Below are positions 1-8,738 of a stretch of 64,000 nt of DNA, piece by piece. The first letter of the stretch is position 1. Every line of letters starts with the position of its first letter. The position numbers and the translations under genes were made by a program. The stretch lies in contig CM021315.1 in assembly GCA_010645155.1 (NCBI GenBank), positions 7,626,415 to 7,690,414 of the forward strand, in the 5' to 3' direction. The notes below the pieces were generated by a model, which did no database searches, had not been told where the DNA came from, and saw nothing but the letters and a program-made list of their open reading frames with translations. Source of the DNA: Tigriopus japonicus. Taxonomy: Eukaryota; Arthropoda; Copepoda; Harpacticoida; Harpacticidae.

Positions 1-1
1 G

Positions 2-1522
2 AAAGATAAAACAAGCAGTGGCAAAGATGGGATCTCAAACAAGCTATTAAAATCAATATCACATGTAATCGCAAAACCACTGAGTTCTCTCATAAACCTG
101 TCCCTAATGACTGGGTACATTCCGCCCTCCTGGAAGACTGCCAGGGTCATTCCTTTATTTAAAGCCGGCGACAAACAAGAAATTAACAATTACAGGCCAA
201 TAAGTCTTCTGCCAACGTTTTCTAAAATCCTGGAAAAGATAGTTTACAAACAACTATATGAGTACATCCAGGAGTTCGATATAATTGAGGCAAGTCAGTT
301 TGGCTTTCAAAAAAAGAAAAGCACGCTGCAAGCAATTCAAAATTTTATGCACAACTCCTTTCAAAACAGATCCAAGAGGTTTTGGCTTTCATTTTTTATT
401 GACCTGAGAAAAGCTTTTGATTGCGTTGATCATACCATACTACTCAGAAAGCTTCATCACTATGGGTTCCGAAATGAGGTGAACAAGTGGTTCAGTAACT
501 ATCTATCAGGAAGATGGCAGTTCGTCGACTTGAACGGAAATTGCAGTGGAATGTCTGAAATAAATTGTGGTGTACCCCAAGGAAGCATATTGGGGCCTTT
601 GCTTTTCCTACTTTATGTTAACGATCTTCCGCGTGCAAGCGGGTTTTCGACAACACTTTTTGCAGATGATACCACTCTTCAAATGTTTGGCAACGACCCA
701 ATTTCTTTACAAATGAGTGCTCAAAGTGAGTTGGAAAAGATTTGCTTATGGATGTCAAAAAACAAATTAAAAATAAACATTGGCAAGACAAAATACATGA
801 TTGTCAAACATTGTAAGGAAAATGCAGATTTTAATTTTCAATTGAACGGAACGGCAATTGGTCAGATAGGCAAGGAAAAGGAAGATAAATCTTATAAGTT
901 CTTGGGCGTTCATTTAGACAATAAACATAATTGGAAAGCTCATGTCAACTATTTAGGTAACATTATTAAACGAACTCTTTTCACCCTCTCAAGAATAAAG
1001 AAATGCATTCCAATTAGTATTAAAAAACAGATTTACAATGCCTTGATTAGCAGCAGACTTGAATACGGCATTGAGTTCTTCGGAAAATGTTCAGCCATCA
1101 AAAATATTGAGGTAATCCAGAAGAAGGCACTAAGATGGATAGAAAATAAGAATTTTAATTGCCACTCGACTGAGATATGTATAAGGCAAAAACTTTTAAA
1201 AGTAGAAGCTATCAGAAAATGGAAAATTCTGAAATTAATGAGACAGGTTTATTGGAATGAATACCCCGTCATTACTCACGACTTTCAATTTACAACAGGC
1301 AGGCTTGGGATTTATTGCAGAATTCCAAAGATTAAAACTACATGGGCTCAGCGAATGCCTGATGCCGAATTCCCTCGAGTCTGGAACCTCTCATTAGTAC
1401 CAAATCTTACCTCCAAAAAAAATGCGTTCTCTTCACAAACAAAACGATTGCTTCTGGATTTCTATTCATCTAATTGTAAGCTAAAAGATTGCTATGTGTG
1501 CAAATCGAAAATCAAAATGTAA
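2..1522 (+). CDS. Non-LTR retrotransposon reverse transcriptase, 3' part (5' end outside window)
   Basis: The reading frame is open from base 2 to the TAA at 1520-1522, so the protein enters from the left edge; the ATG at 107 is internal. It encodes the reverse transcriptase of a LINE-type element, which copies its RNA into genomic DNA by target-primed reverse transcription. Visible landmarks in order are SSGKDGIS and KTARVIPLFKAGD at the N-side, NYRPISLLP, a FIDLRKAFDCVDH block, CGVPQGSILGPLLFLLYVND, and the catalytic FADDTTL (about 655-675). A thumb-like region follows and the protein ends in a short Cys motif (KDCYVCK). The upstream endonuclease is not in the window. The spacing and motifs fit the Jockey/CR1-like superfamily, though the exact clade is inference. 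The frame has no internal stop, so the copy may be young. A T-rich run follows at about 1549-1565. Confidence 0.9.
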   Translation, partial: KDKTSSGKDGISNKLLKSISHVIAKPLSSLINLSLMTGYIPPSWKTARVIPLFKAGDKQEINNYRPISLLPTFSKILEKIVYKQLYEYIQEFDIIEASQFGFQKKKSTLQAIQNFMHNSFQNRSKRFWLSFFIDLRKAFDCVDHTILLRKLHHYGFRNEVNKWFSNYLSGRWQFVDLNGNCSGMSEINCGVPQGSILGPLLFLLYVNDLPRASGFSTTLFADDTTLQMFGNDPISLQMSAQSELEKICLWMSKNKLKINIGKTKYMIVKHCKENADFNFQLNGTAIGQIGKEKEDKSYKFLGVHLDNKHNWKAHVNYLGNIIKRTLFTLSRIKKCIPISIKKQIYNALISSRLEYGIEFFGKCSAIKNIEVIQKKALRWIENKNFNCHSTEICIRQKLLKVEAIRKWKILKLMRQVYWNEYPVITHDFQFTTGRLGIYCRIPKIKTTWAQRMPDAEFPRVWNLSLVPNLTSKKNAFSSQTKRLLLDFYSSNCKLKDCYVCKSKIKM

Positions 1523-2440
1523 ATGTAATTCAAGTAAAAACGATGCTTTCTTTTTTTCTTTTTTAAAGAAAAACCTCCTCCTTCACCATCTTACCTATTT
1601 ACTCGACGTATAGGCTGCTTCTGTTTCACATCTTTGTCTGACAATCACCATATCAACAAAATTTCTAAGCAATCCGTTCCTTGCTGACCATTCACTCCGT
1701 TCCAATTTTGTACTTCGAGACCGAACTGAGGTGAACATCATGATAACCACTTGGCTGCTGCTGCTTTTCCCTTCTCCCCTACCCATCACCCTTCCTACTT
1801 ATATTGTACGTATTTATTTGTATATATTGTCTATCCGTTTGCATGTCAAACATTCTTATATCAAGAGTCAAGGACAACAAGTGTCCTGATGTTCAGTGAT
1901 TTAATTTTTTTTTTTCCACATCCGGTACTGGCTGTGGTTTTTTTTTTCCTCGCCATTTCTGGCCCTGGCACGTACAAGCATTTGCTTCTCCAGGGTCAGG
2001 GGTTCCAACAAAAGTCTATGTGTAAACCGTTTATTATATCAAATCATAAAAAGTGTACAGTAAATAGCCCGCAGTAATAAACAAACAAACAAAATCACAA
2101 GAGCTTTTGACCATGATTTTTGTGTCAGGAGGCAAAGCCTTTCACAACCAAGGGAAGACAAGAAAGCTTTGAAAAATTGTCATACTTGACATACATATAA
2201 AGTCTGTGTTTTCCGAAAAAGAAAAATATGCCTTGTGTTTGATTGCATAAAACTTTTGATATTTTAGCCCGTTCAAATGCTTTTGGTTTGGTAAAACTCC
2301 CTTTCATTTGGATCTTTAAGGCTTCATGAGTTGTCAGTTGGTGCATCACCGCTTAGAAATGGCAGATCTGTTTATCTTTCATCATTTTGGAAAGGCAAAA
2401 GTGCGAAAAAATGTAATTGACATGTAATTGTCATGTAATT
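1523..2440. other. Intergenic DNA, no gene seen
   Basis: This is AT-rich sequence with several T runs (1549-1565, 1900-1915, 1938-1948). Short open frames occur on both strands but none has a domain-like composition or splice context. The first few dozen bases may be the 3' UTR of the adjacent retrotransposon. Confidence 0.5.
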
Positions 2441-2469
2441 CAGGGATAACCTATATAATAGTATAAATA
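2441..2469 (+). repeat. Short dispersed motif, copy 1
   Basis: The string CAGGGATAACCTATATAATA followed by GT(A/T)TAAATAC occurs here and again at 6705-6733 with one mismatch. Both copies are on the plus strand. It may be the edge of a shared repeat family. Confidence 0.5.
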
Positions 2470-2765
2470 CTGGATACGAACTCGCGGAATTTCCTAGCTC
2501 GCAACCTCACACGGATGAGGCCGAGAGTTCGTAAGTAAACAAGAAGTACAAACGGCCATGTTGGGAGTGGAAAATCAAACGGAAATCGACCAAGAGTCCT
2601 AAAGATAGTGCGCTAATCGGGGTTTTCTGTGTTTCAAGCCGGTCCAGCCAAGTCCTAGCCTTGGTAAAGGTCAACCCCACGCCCCAAAATCAGTCTGATG
2701 TGGGTGTTTCGAAGACATTAAGTTCAGCCAAGAACGAGTTAATGAAATAGTGAATGAATGAATGA
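2470..2765 (+). repeat. Possible short interspersed element with (AATG)n-like tail
   Basis: The segment is GC-richer than its surroundings and ends in a run of GAATGAATGAATGA at about 2753-2765, the kind of short tandem tail that follows some SINE and LINE copies. A B-box-like string (GTTTCAAGCCGG) lies at about 2631. No second copy is present in the window, so the assignment rests on structure alone. Confidence 0.25.
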
Positions 2766-2888
2766 CCACATCATGGAGTGCGAGTGAACCCCCCACAAGG
2801 TGTCTTTTCTACAAGATGACGATCAAAGTGATCAAATGAAGTCTGATGATGACTAGGTTACCGGCTACAACCTTCGGAAGTGATAGAC

Positions 2889-3137
2889 CTAACTACAGCA
2901 AAAAGAACGAATATGGACCAGAATCTGAGCCCAAATTCCTCTTTTGCGCAAAAGGATTAAGAAGAAACTTTCCCACGGACCAAAACGGGGAGTTTCTTTA
3001 TGCTCATCCATTGAACAACTTAAGAATATCTTACCATTCCTTGAATTATCAACAACAAAATAGCGGGGTTTTCCGAGCTTATCTATTATCCGATTTGAAC
3101 GTCTTATTAATATCTTTGAACTTACAGTTGAACCCAT
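2889..3137 (-). pseudogene. Degenerate protein-like repeat, minus-strand copy
   Basis: The minus-strand translation of about 2900-3070 contains the series DNSR-GKIFL-S-MDE-PRF-P-ES-RGI-I-VH. The same series recurs on the plus strand at 3280-3450. The two copies therefore lie head to head as an imperfect inverted repeat that is better conserved as protein than expected for plain DNA. The family is not recognised. It could be a decayed gene or transposon-domain fragment copied in inverse orientation. Confidence 0.35.
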
Positions 3138-3279
3138 CCATGTGTTATCCTGAACTTAACTAACACATGCCAAACTTTGTATGAAATCAAGTTTGTTTTA
3201 GGTTGTGTCACCTTGGCATTGTTCTGTAAATGATGGTCCATCCTCAAATTTCTTTTATTATATGGTTGTGTCTTTTAGT

Positions 3280-3460
3280 TCAGGATAATTCAAGGACAGG
3301 TAAGATATTCTTAGGTTATTCAAGTTGTCTAATGGATGAGCGTGATAAAAATCCCCGTTTTGATCCGGAGGAGAGTTTGTGGGGTAAATTTGGTTCCTTT
3401 CCAAGAGGAATCTGCGTTCGCATTAAGGTCCACATGGAACAAAGAAAGAAGAAGTCCTCA
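3280..3460 (+). pseudogene. Degenerate protein-like repeat, plus-strand copy
   Basis: This is the partner of the minus-strand copy at 2889-3137. The translation reads DNSRTGKIFLG, then MDERDKNPRFDPEES, then RGICVRIKVHM. It is continuous for about 60 residues and carries a three-residue insertion relative to its partner. The open frame spans 3230-3529, but only this core is shared. Function is unknown. Confidence 0.35.
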
Positions 3461-3529
3461 GTGTCAAGAATTCGATCAAATGAAGAACAAATTAAGATGA
3501 CTTCGAAACATATCAGGTGTGGCTACTAG

Positions 3530-4475
3530 CAATAGATGGGCTCAATATTTTGATTTGCCTTTTGACTCAGTCAGCCCAAATTGGTGATCTGACAGTCTAA
3601 CCCGGATTACATGGACCCTCTCAAAGTCTTGAGAATGAAATGCTCCAACAAGATTGAATTGTGTGGATTTTTTGACTCAATTTGATTGGTTATTCCTGGA
3701 CAAAGGGATCTAAGAACTAAGAAGATCAATGAAACCCTATCAAGCACGTAGAGCCTATCCCTGCAATGAAAAGACATGATCCTCTGGTCCTGAAGGACCC
3801 TTAGCCCCAGTCCTGCGTGGTCCTGACCTTCTTGAGCCCCAAGACTTGAAACATTTTCAATCAAATCCACAATCCAGGATTTAATCCTCATGTTTTTCAC
3901 TTATTTTGTCTCAAGGACGTCGTGATTGCCTTTGTTCCAATTCCAATCAGGATCAGATGGATGATCTGATCCAGAACCGTCAAAAGTGCCATTCAATAGT
4001 TATAGCCAACAACATCTCCGACTTGGACTCCATCTTGTTTCAAAATGAGACTATTCTCATTCCTTCATTTTCCTATAGAAATGGTTCCTGCGTCGTGGAG
4101 GTGCTGATGAGGATGGGAGAGGAGTAACCCTCCAGATATCACCACAGATACTTCTATTTAGCATTGTTTCACAAAAGTTGGACTATTGGGTGAAGCAAGA
4201 TTCCATCTATGTATTTTCCTGATTGTTAAGAGGACTAAAATCCTTTGGAGAGCTGAATGTCAAAAGTTCATGAGACGAGTAAAAGGAGTGCTGGGACCTC
4301 TAAAATCAAGGTAAAGAACAATTAGTCAATAAATATTAACACAAAAAGTTAACCTGAATGGTTTCAAGATGCATGTTCAACAGTTTTACTCGTTAATAAG
4401 GAATAAATGACATTGTGTCAAAATATGGCCTCGGCCTCATACCATTTTTTCAAAAATCGGAGTTCGTGTCTCCTG
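3530..4475. other. Intergenic DNA with unassigned short ORFs
   Basis: Open frames of 97 codons (minus, 3607-3900) and 73 codons (plus, 3906-4127) exist but have no recognisable motif. The plus frame follows an AG at 3915 after a pyrimidine-rich stretch. Nothing else is supportable. Confidence 0.4.
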
Positions 4476-4482
4476 GTTTAGG

Positions 4483-4652
4483 CAAGGAGGACGGTATTAC
4501 GTGGAGTGGGATCGAGCGAGGGCACGTTACTGCGTTGGTGTGAATTTTCCTGCGTGATAGCCTGGAGCAAGGAGGACGGTATTACTTGGAGTGGGATCGA
4601 GCGGGGGCGCGTTATTGCGTTGGTGTGAATTTTCCTGCGTGATAGCCTGGAG
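4483..4652 (+). repeat. 85-bp tandem duplication of the transposon terminus
   Basis: Two units (4483-4567, 4568-4652) each start CAAGGAGGACGGTATTAC and end TGATAGCCTGGAG, with about six differences. The opposite arm of the foldback element has only one copy, so the duplication arose on this side only. Confidence 0.85.
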
Positions 4653-4842
4653 TTAATGAAGAAATCCAATATAATTCGAATTAGTGTCGTTTCATTGACA
4701 TAAGTCATAAAACAAAAGTCCACAAGGATTCAATGAGCAATCATTTGATGCCCAATTGTTGTCTCTCAAAGAATTCAAACTGTGTTGTTTCATTGTGTTA
4801 AGTCAAATATCTTCAAACGCCTGATCTACTGACTTGCTTTGT

Positions 4843-5079
4843 CATAGGCGTAGGAGGCAGGGGGGCAGGGGGGGGGGGGCAACTGCCCCCCCTGGCCTCC
4901 GGAGACTGCTAAAATTCGGGCAAATGAGTTGAGATAATCGGGCATTCAGGTGTATTTGGCAGGCGAAAGGGAAGGGACAAAATGTTCTTCTGACTTATCA
5001 GCAAAGCTATCAAATGTTTGTGAAATTCGGGCAAATTTGGTGTTGCCCCCCCAAATAAACCACACCTCCTACGCCTATG
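4843..5079. mobile_element. hAT-type MITE (237 bp) nested in the foldback element
   Basis: The element has perfect 15-bp terminal inverted repeats (CATAGGCGTAGGAGG and its complement) and is flanked by a perfect 8-bp target-site duplication, TGCTTTGT (4835-4842 and 5080-5087). The right arm of the host foldback keeps the uninterrupted sequence, which confirms the insertion. An 8-bp duplication and CA...TG ends are diagnostic of the hAT superfamily. The interior holds a long G run (4860-4880) and no coding capacity. Confidence 0.9.
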
Positions 5080-5642
5080 TGCTTTGTGATAGTGATTGTC
5101 CACCTTTTGTTGAAAGCAACATGGTTTTTATCATTGGGGTTGTTTAAGGGCATTTTTCTCTTCGTGGAATGCTAAAAAAAATCTTCTTTGTATCTTTTTT
5201 CAACATTTTACAGTCTTCTTTCGGCTTTAGAACCCCAATAAAGTGCTAAAAACAAAGACAGAGAAGAACATTCATGTCATTGTACAAAGGGAAGAATGTC
5301 CTTGAACTATCCCAATGATAAAAACAATGTTGCTTTCAACAAAAGATGGACAATCACTATCACAAAGCAAGTCAGTAGATCAGAAGTTTGAAGATGTTTG
5401 ACTAAAACAATGAAACAACACAATTTCAATTCTTTAAGAGACATCAATTGGGCATCAAATGATTGCTCATTGAATCCATGTGGACTTTTGTTTTATGACT
5501 TGTGTCAATAAAACGAAATTACTACGAATTATATTGGATTTCTTCATTAACTCCAGGCTATCACGCAGGAAAATTCACACCAACGCAGTAACGCGCCCTC
5601 GCTCGATCTCACTCCACGTAATACTGTCCTCCTTGGTTTAGG

Positions 5643-6704
5643 TTATATTTTTCTAAATAACCTAAATGAAACCTAATAAACAAATTTATAACAGGGTTGC
5701 CAGAGTTCTCACCAAAAATATTACATTTCAAATTTCTTTTTTAAGTGAGTAATTTTTAATTTCACTTCTTTCAAACTTTTCTTGGTCATGTCAGAGACAT
5801 GCTAAAAAGGTGGCAAATCTTATTGCCAAGATAGCAATGGAAAATTGGAGTGGCAGAAAATGGCAGCATAGAAAACTCAGTGGCAGTGAAATTTTTAACT
5901 GGTAGTAAAGAGAAAAGTGCTTGAAAAGTGGCAGTACAGCGATAATTTTTGATGTATTAAACAAGAGCAAAATAATTTGATCCAAACAATATAATCAAAA
6001 GCAGGAGAACATTCTTTTGAGAGAGTGATAATATGTGGCAGTTTGTGGTTTACTTTCCATATGCTAGTATTTCACACTTCTCATGGTAATGTCAGCTTAA
6101 ATCCATTGTTACATCTGGGTCTTGATCGTCAATGAGTTCTTAATCAATAACCCCAAAAATGTACATTGCAAACCATTGATCAAGTTCCAGCCAGAGCATT
6201 ACCATGCGAAATGTAGATTGTTTCCAACGACTTAAGACTCTTGGAGTAGGCGCCAAAATGGAAACAACTTGAATTTGCCAAAATGTACCAACCAAGCCAT
6301 CTCCGCCATTCTCATTTATTTTTGTATCACTGGCGTTAGGATTTTTACAGCCCGCTTGAACAACCACTATGCATTTCTAATTGATTTATCCACTGGTTTC
6401 AGTATCAGTGTTGATGTCAATCTTGCATAATGTCGTCATAGTAAAAAAGACCGGTGTCATTCTTCCGCACAACCAACCCTGCACATAACTGTACTAACCG
6501 TACTTTGTAGAATCAGTCCCACCTCGGATGAATCAGATCATAAATGTTCATGGATTGGCGGAGACAAAGTATTGGCGGATATTTGACTCCAATCTTTTAA
6601 ACCCCTCTCGCTTGTAAATGTACCACGGTTTATTCCAAGGTTGCGTGAGTTTATTTATCCTAAAGCAATATTTCAGTACTCAAAATAATTAACCTAACCT
6701 AACC
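5643..6704. other. Intergenic DNA with TGGCA-rich stretch
   Basis: No gene is seen. At 5692 the sequence CAGGGTTGCCAGAG resembles a hAT terminus, and the motif TGGCA recurs irregularly at about 5810-5940. No matching opposite end or target duplication was found, so no element is called. Confidence 0.4.
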
Positions 6705-6733
6705 CAGGGATAACCTATATAATAGTTTAAATA
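6705..6733 (+). repeat. Short dispersed motif, copy 2
   Basis: Second copy of the CAGGGATAACCTATATAATA motif (first at 2441-2469). It is preceded here by AACCTAACCTAACC. Confidence 0.5.
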
Positions 6734-7415
6734 CCCCTTTCAGGGGTTCCTGCCTAACCAAACCAAATGTTAACTTCAACTTCATTTATTCCTTTGAAAA
6801 ATGGATTATATTTATCTGAGTCACGCAACTTATCAAAATTTCACATGTCATTTATAACTCAGATTTAAACCCCAAGTATCCAAATCAGGGTGTCCCCTCC
6901 AACTATCAACCTAAAGACCCTAATATTCCGCTCTGGTCGCCCCAGGACTCAGCCAGAACTTCAAATAAACTAATCCCAAACCCAGCTGTCCACTTGAACA
7001 GACAGGAGGAGGAATCACGGTCTCGCCCTTGTTCTGACAGCAATCAAACCCTGTATGATCTCCGAGGGCATTCCAAGGGTAAGAGGAAAGTCAGCAGATG
7101 ACTGGAACTTGAGCCTGGCCCGCCTTTCTTGGAACCCTCGAACTAGTAGAAACCTACAGAATTCTGGATCATAGTACAAAATACGTCACATATTTAGAAG
7201 TCACCTCTAACGAGGGATTTCCTCAGGCCAGATTGTGCCCCTCTGAGAAGCAACATCCTAAGTACACACCTTATCGCAAAAAACGTGCAATTGGCAAAAC
7301 CACCTCAGGCAAAACAGTTACCACAGCTCTCTACAATCAACAACCACTTTGAACTTGAACTAGCTGTGTTGTAGAAACATACGGCTTAGTTGCCTCTTCA
7401 CCCAAGACTCTCACA
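6734..7415. other. Upstream region of the alternative oxidase gene
   Basis: The plus frame is open without an ATG from about 6818 to the TGA at 7100. It gives a proline-rich, gag-like but unrecognised stretch (NPKYPNQGVPSNYQPKD near its middle). The rest presumably holds the promoter and 5' UTR of the gene at 7416. No TATA box is obvious. Confidence 0.35.
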
Positions 7416-8579
7416 ATGTTGTTTGTCAGATTTGCCTCCAGTTCATCGAGTAGTTGTGCATGTTTGGGACGGAATGGATTCCATGGCCTCTTTGGATATC
7501 TCTCGCCATCAATGGCTAGGCCTCTCTCCACGGCCGCCATTCGATTCCAGAAAGAGTTCGATGAGAAGGCCTTCGAAAAGTATAAGGATTCGGCGACCAA
7601 GCCTTTGGACCACTTCAAAAAGGCTCCAGGGGAATTGACTGAAGTAAAGAAGCCCAAAATCGTCAGTGTCTCTGCTACCCAAGTATCCAATAAATTGATG
7701 GACGATGCCAAAGAGAAGAATGATCAAGATTATCTCTTGCCACACCCAATCTGGTCGGAGAAGGAGGTGAAATCCGTGGAAATTACACATCGAGCTCCAG
7801 AGGGAATGTCGGATAAAGCGGCGTATTATTGTGTGATGTTGCTGAGAAAGTCCTTCGATCTAGCCTCGGGTTATACCATTGGCAACCATTTCAAAATGCT
7901 GGATGAGCGTTCAATTCTGATTCGATGTATTTTCTTGGAGACCGTGGCGGGTAAGACTCTATTTAGAGATTGTGAGAGAAACTTTTTTAAGGTTTTGGTG
8001 TTTTTAGGAGTGCCTGGATTTGCCGCGGCCATGATTCGCCATCTCCATTCGTTACGACGAATGCAACGTGATCACGGATGGATCCACACTCTCTTGGAAG
8101 AAGCGGAGAATGAAAGGATGCATCTGATGACGTTTATGCAACTTCGAAGACCCGGACCCATTTTCCGAGGCACTGTGATCATGACTCAATGGCTGTTCAC
8201 ATTCACCTTCTCGTTCGCTTATCTGCTGTCCCCCAATTTTTGTCACAGGTAGAACCTATATATAAAGATTGAGAATGTAGAATTATCATTTTTATGATGG
8301 CTTCTTTTGGATCCGGATAGGTTTGTTGGGTATTTAGAAGAGCAAGCCGTGGTGACTTACACTCACATCCTTGAGGAAATCGACGCCGGACGGCTTCCAA
8401 TGTGGAAGACATTGCCAGCTCCTGAGTTGGCCATCAAATATTGGAGATTACCTGAAAACGCTAAAATGAGGGAGGTCATTTTGGCCATTCGAGCGGATGA
8501 AGCCCATCATCGACTTGTAAATCACACACTGGGGTCCATGGACCTTAAGTCAGACAATCCTTTTGAAAAGGGAAAATAA
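7416..8579 (+). CDS. AOX: Alternative oxidase, mitochondrial (three exons)
   Basis: Exons are 7416-7950, 8008-8248 and 8321-8579, giving 344 residues. The enzyme is a di-iron ubiquinol oxidase of the inner mitochondrial membrane that passes electrons from ubiquinol to oxygen without pumping protons. The family signatures are all present: LETVAGVPG (about 174-182), LEEAENERMHL (208-218), RFVGYLEEQAV (259-269) and RADEAHH (316-322). These supply the iron ligands Glu175, Glu214, His217, a Glu at 265/266, Glu319 and His322. Two hydrophobic stretches (about 170-190 and 232-252) fit the membrane-binding helices. The Ser/Arg-rich N-terminus looks like a mitochondrial presequence. The first ATG after an in-frame stop was chosen. 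Introns are 57 and 72 bp. The first intron is in phase and stop-free, so its retention would add 19 residues between LETVAG and VPG. The gene converges with the C1q gene 159 bp downstream. Confidence 0.95.
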
Positions 8580-8738
8580 TCGTTTCGGCTCAGATACAAA
8601 TTTAATGGTCAATAACAAGTATTCCATGGTAAAAAGAAACAGTGGTTGCGAAATATATATAAATTGTCGAGTCTTTTTATATTGCACAAACAATAGCCGG
8701 AGCTGTCTTTGATTTTAAACTATGGTACCGTATTGATT

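Larger units (their letters stand above)
4483..5635. mobile_element. Foldback DNA transposon with long terminal inverted repeats
   Basis: The left end begins CAAGGAGGAC and the right end closes GT-CCTCCTTG. Both lie directly next to a 7-bp direct repeat GTTTAGG (4476-4482 and 5636-5642), a probable target-site duplication. The arms pair over roughly 400 bp: left about 4568-5180 once the nested insertion is removed, right about 5220-5635. They share the strings GAATTATATTGGATTTCTTC and the GCAGGAAAATTCACACCAAC block in inverse orientation. The left arm alone carries an 85-bp tandem duplication of its own terminus (4483-4567 and 4568-4652). No transposase frame is present, so the element is non-autonomous. 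The CA...TG ends fit hAT-like elements, but a 7-bp duplication is one short of the hAT norm. Confidence 0.75.

Noticed and set aside
5692..5705. hAT terminus CAGGGTTGCCAGAG
   Set aside because: No matching opposite end in the following several kilobases.
7337..7790. Minus-strand frames over the AOX first exon
   Set aside because: AOX motifs and splice phases fix the plus strand; these have no motif.
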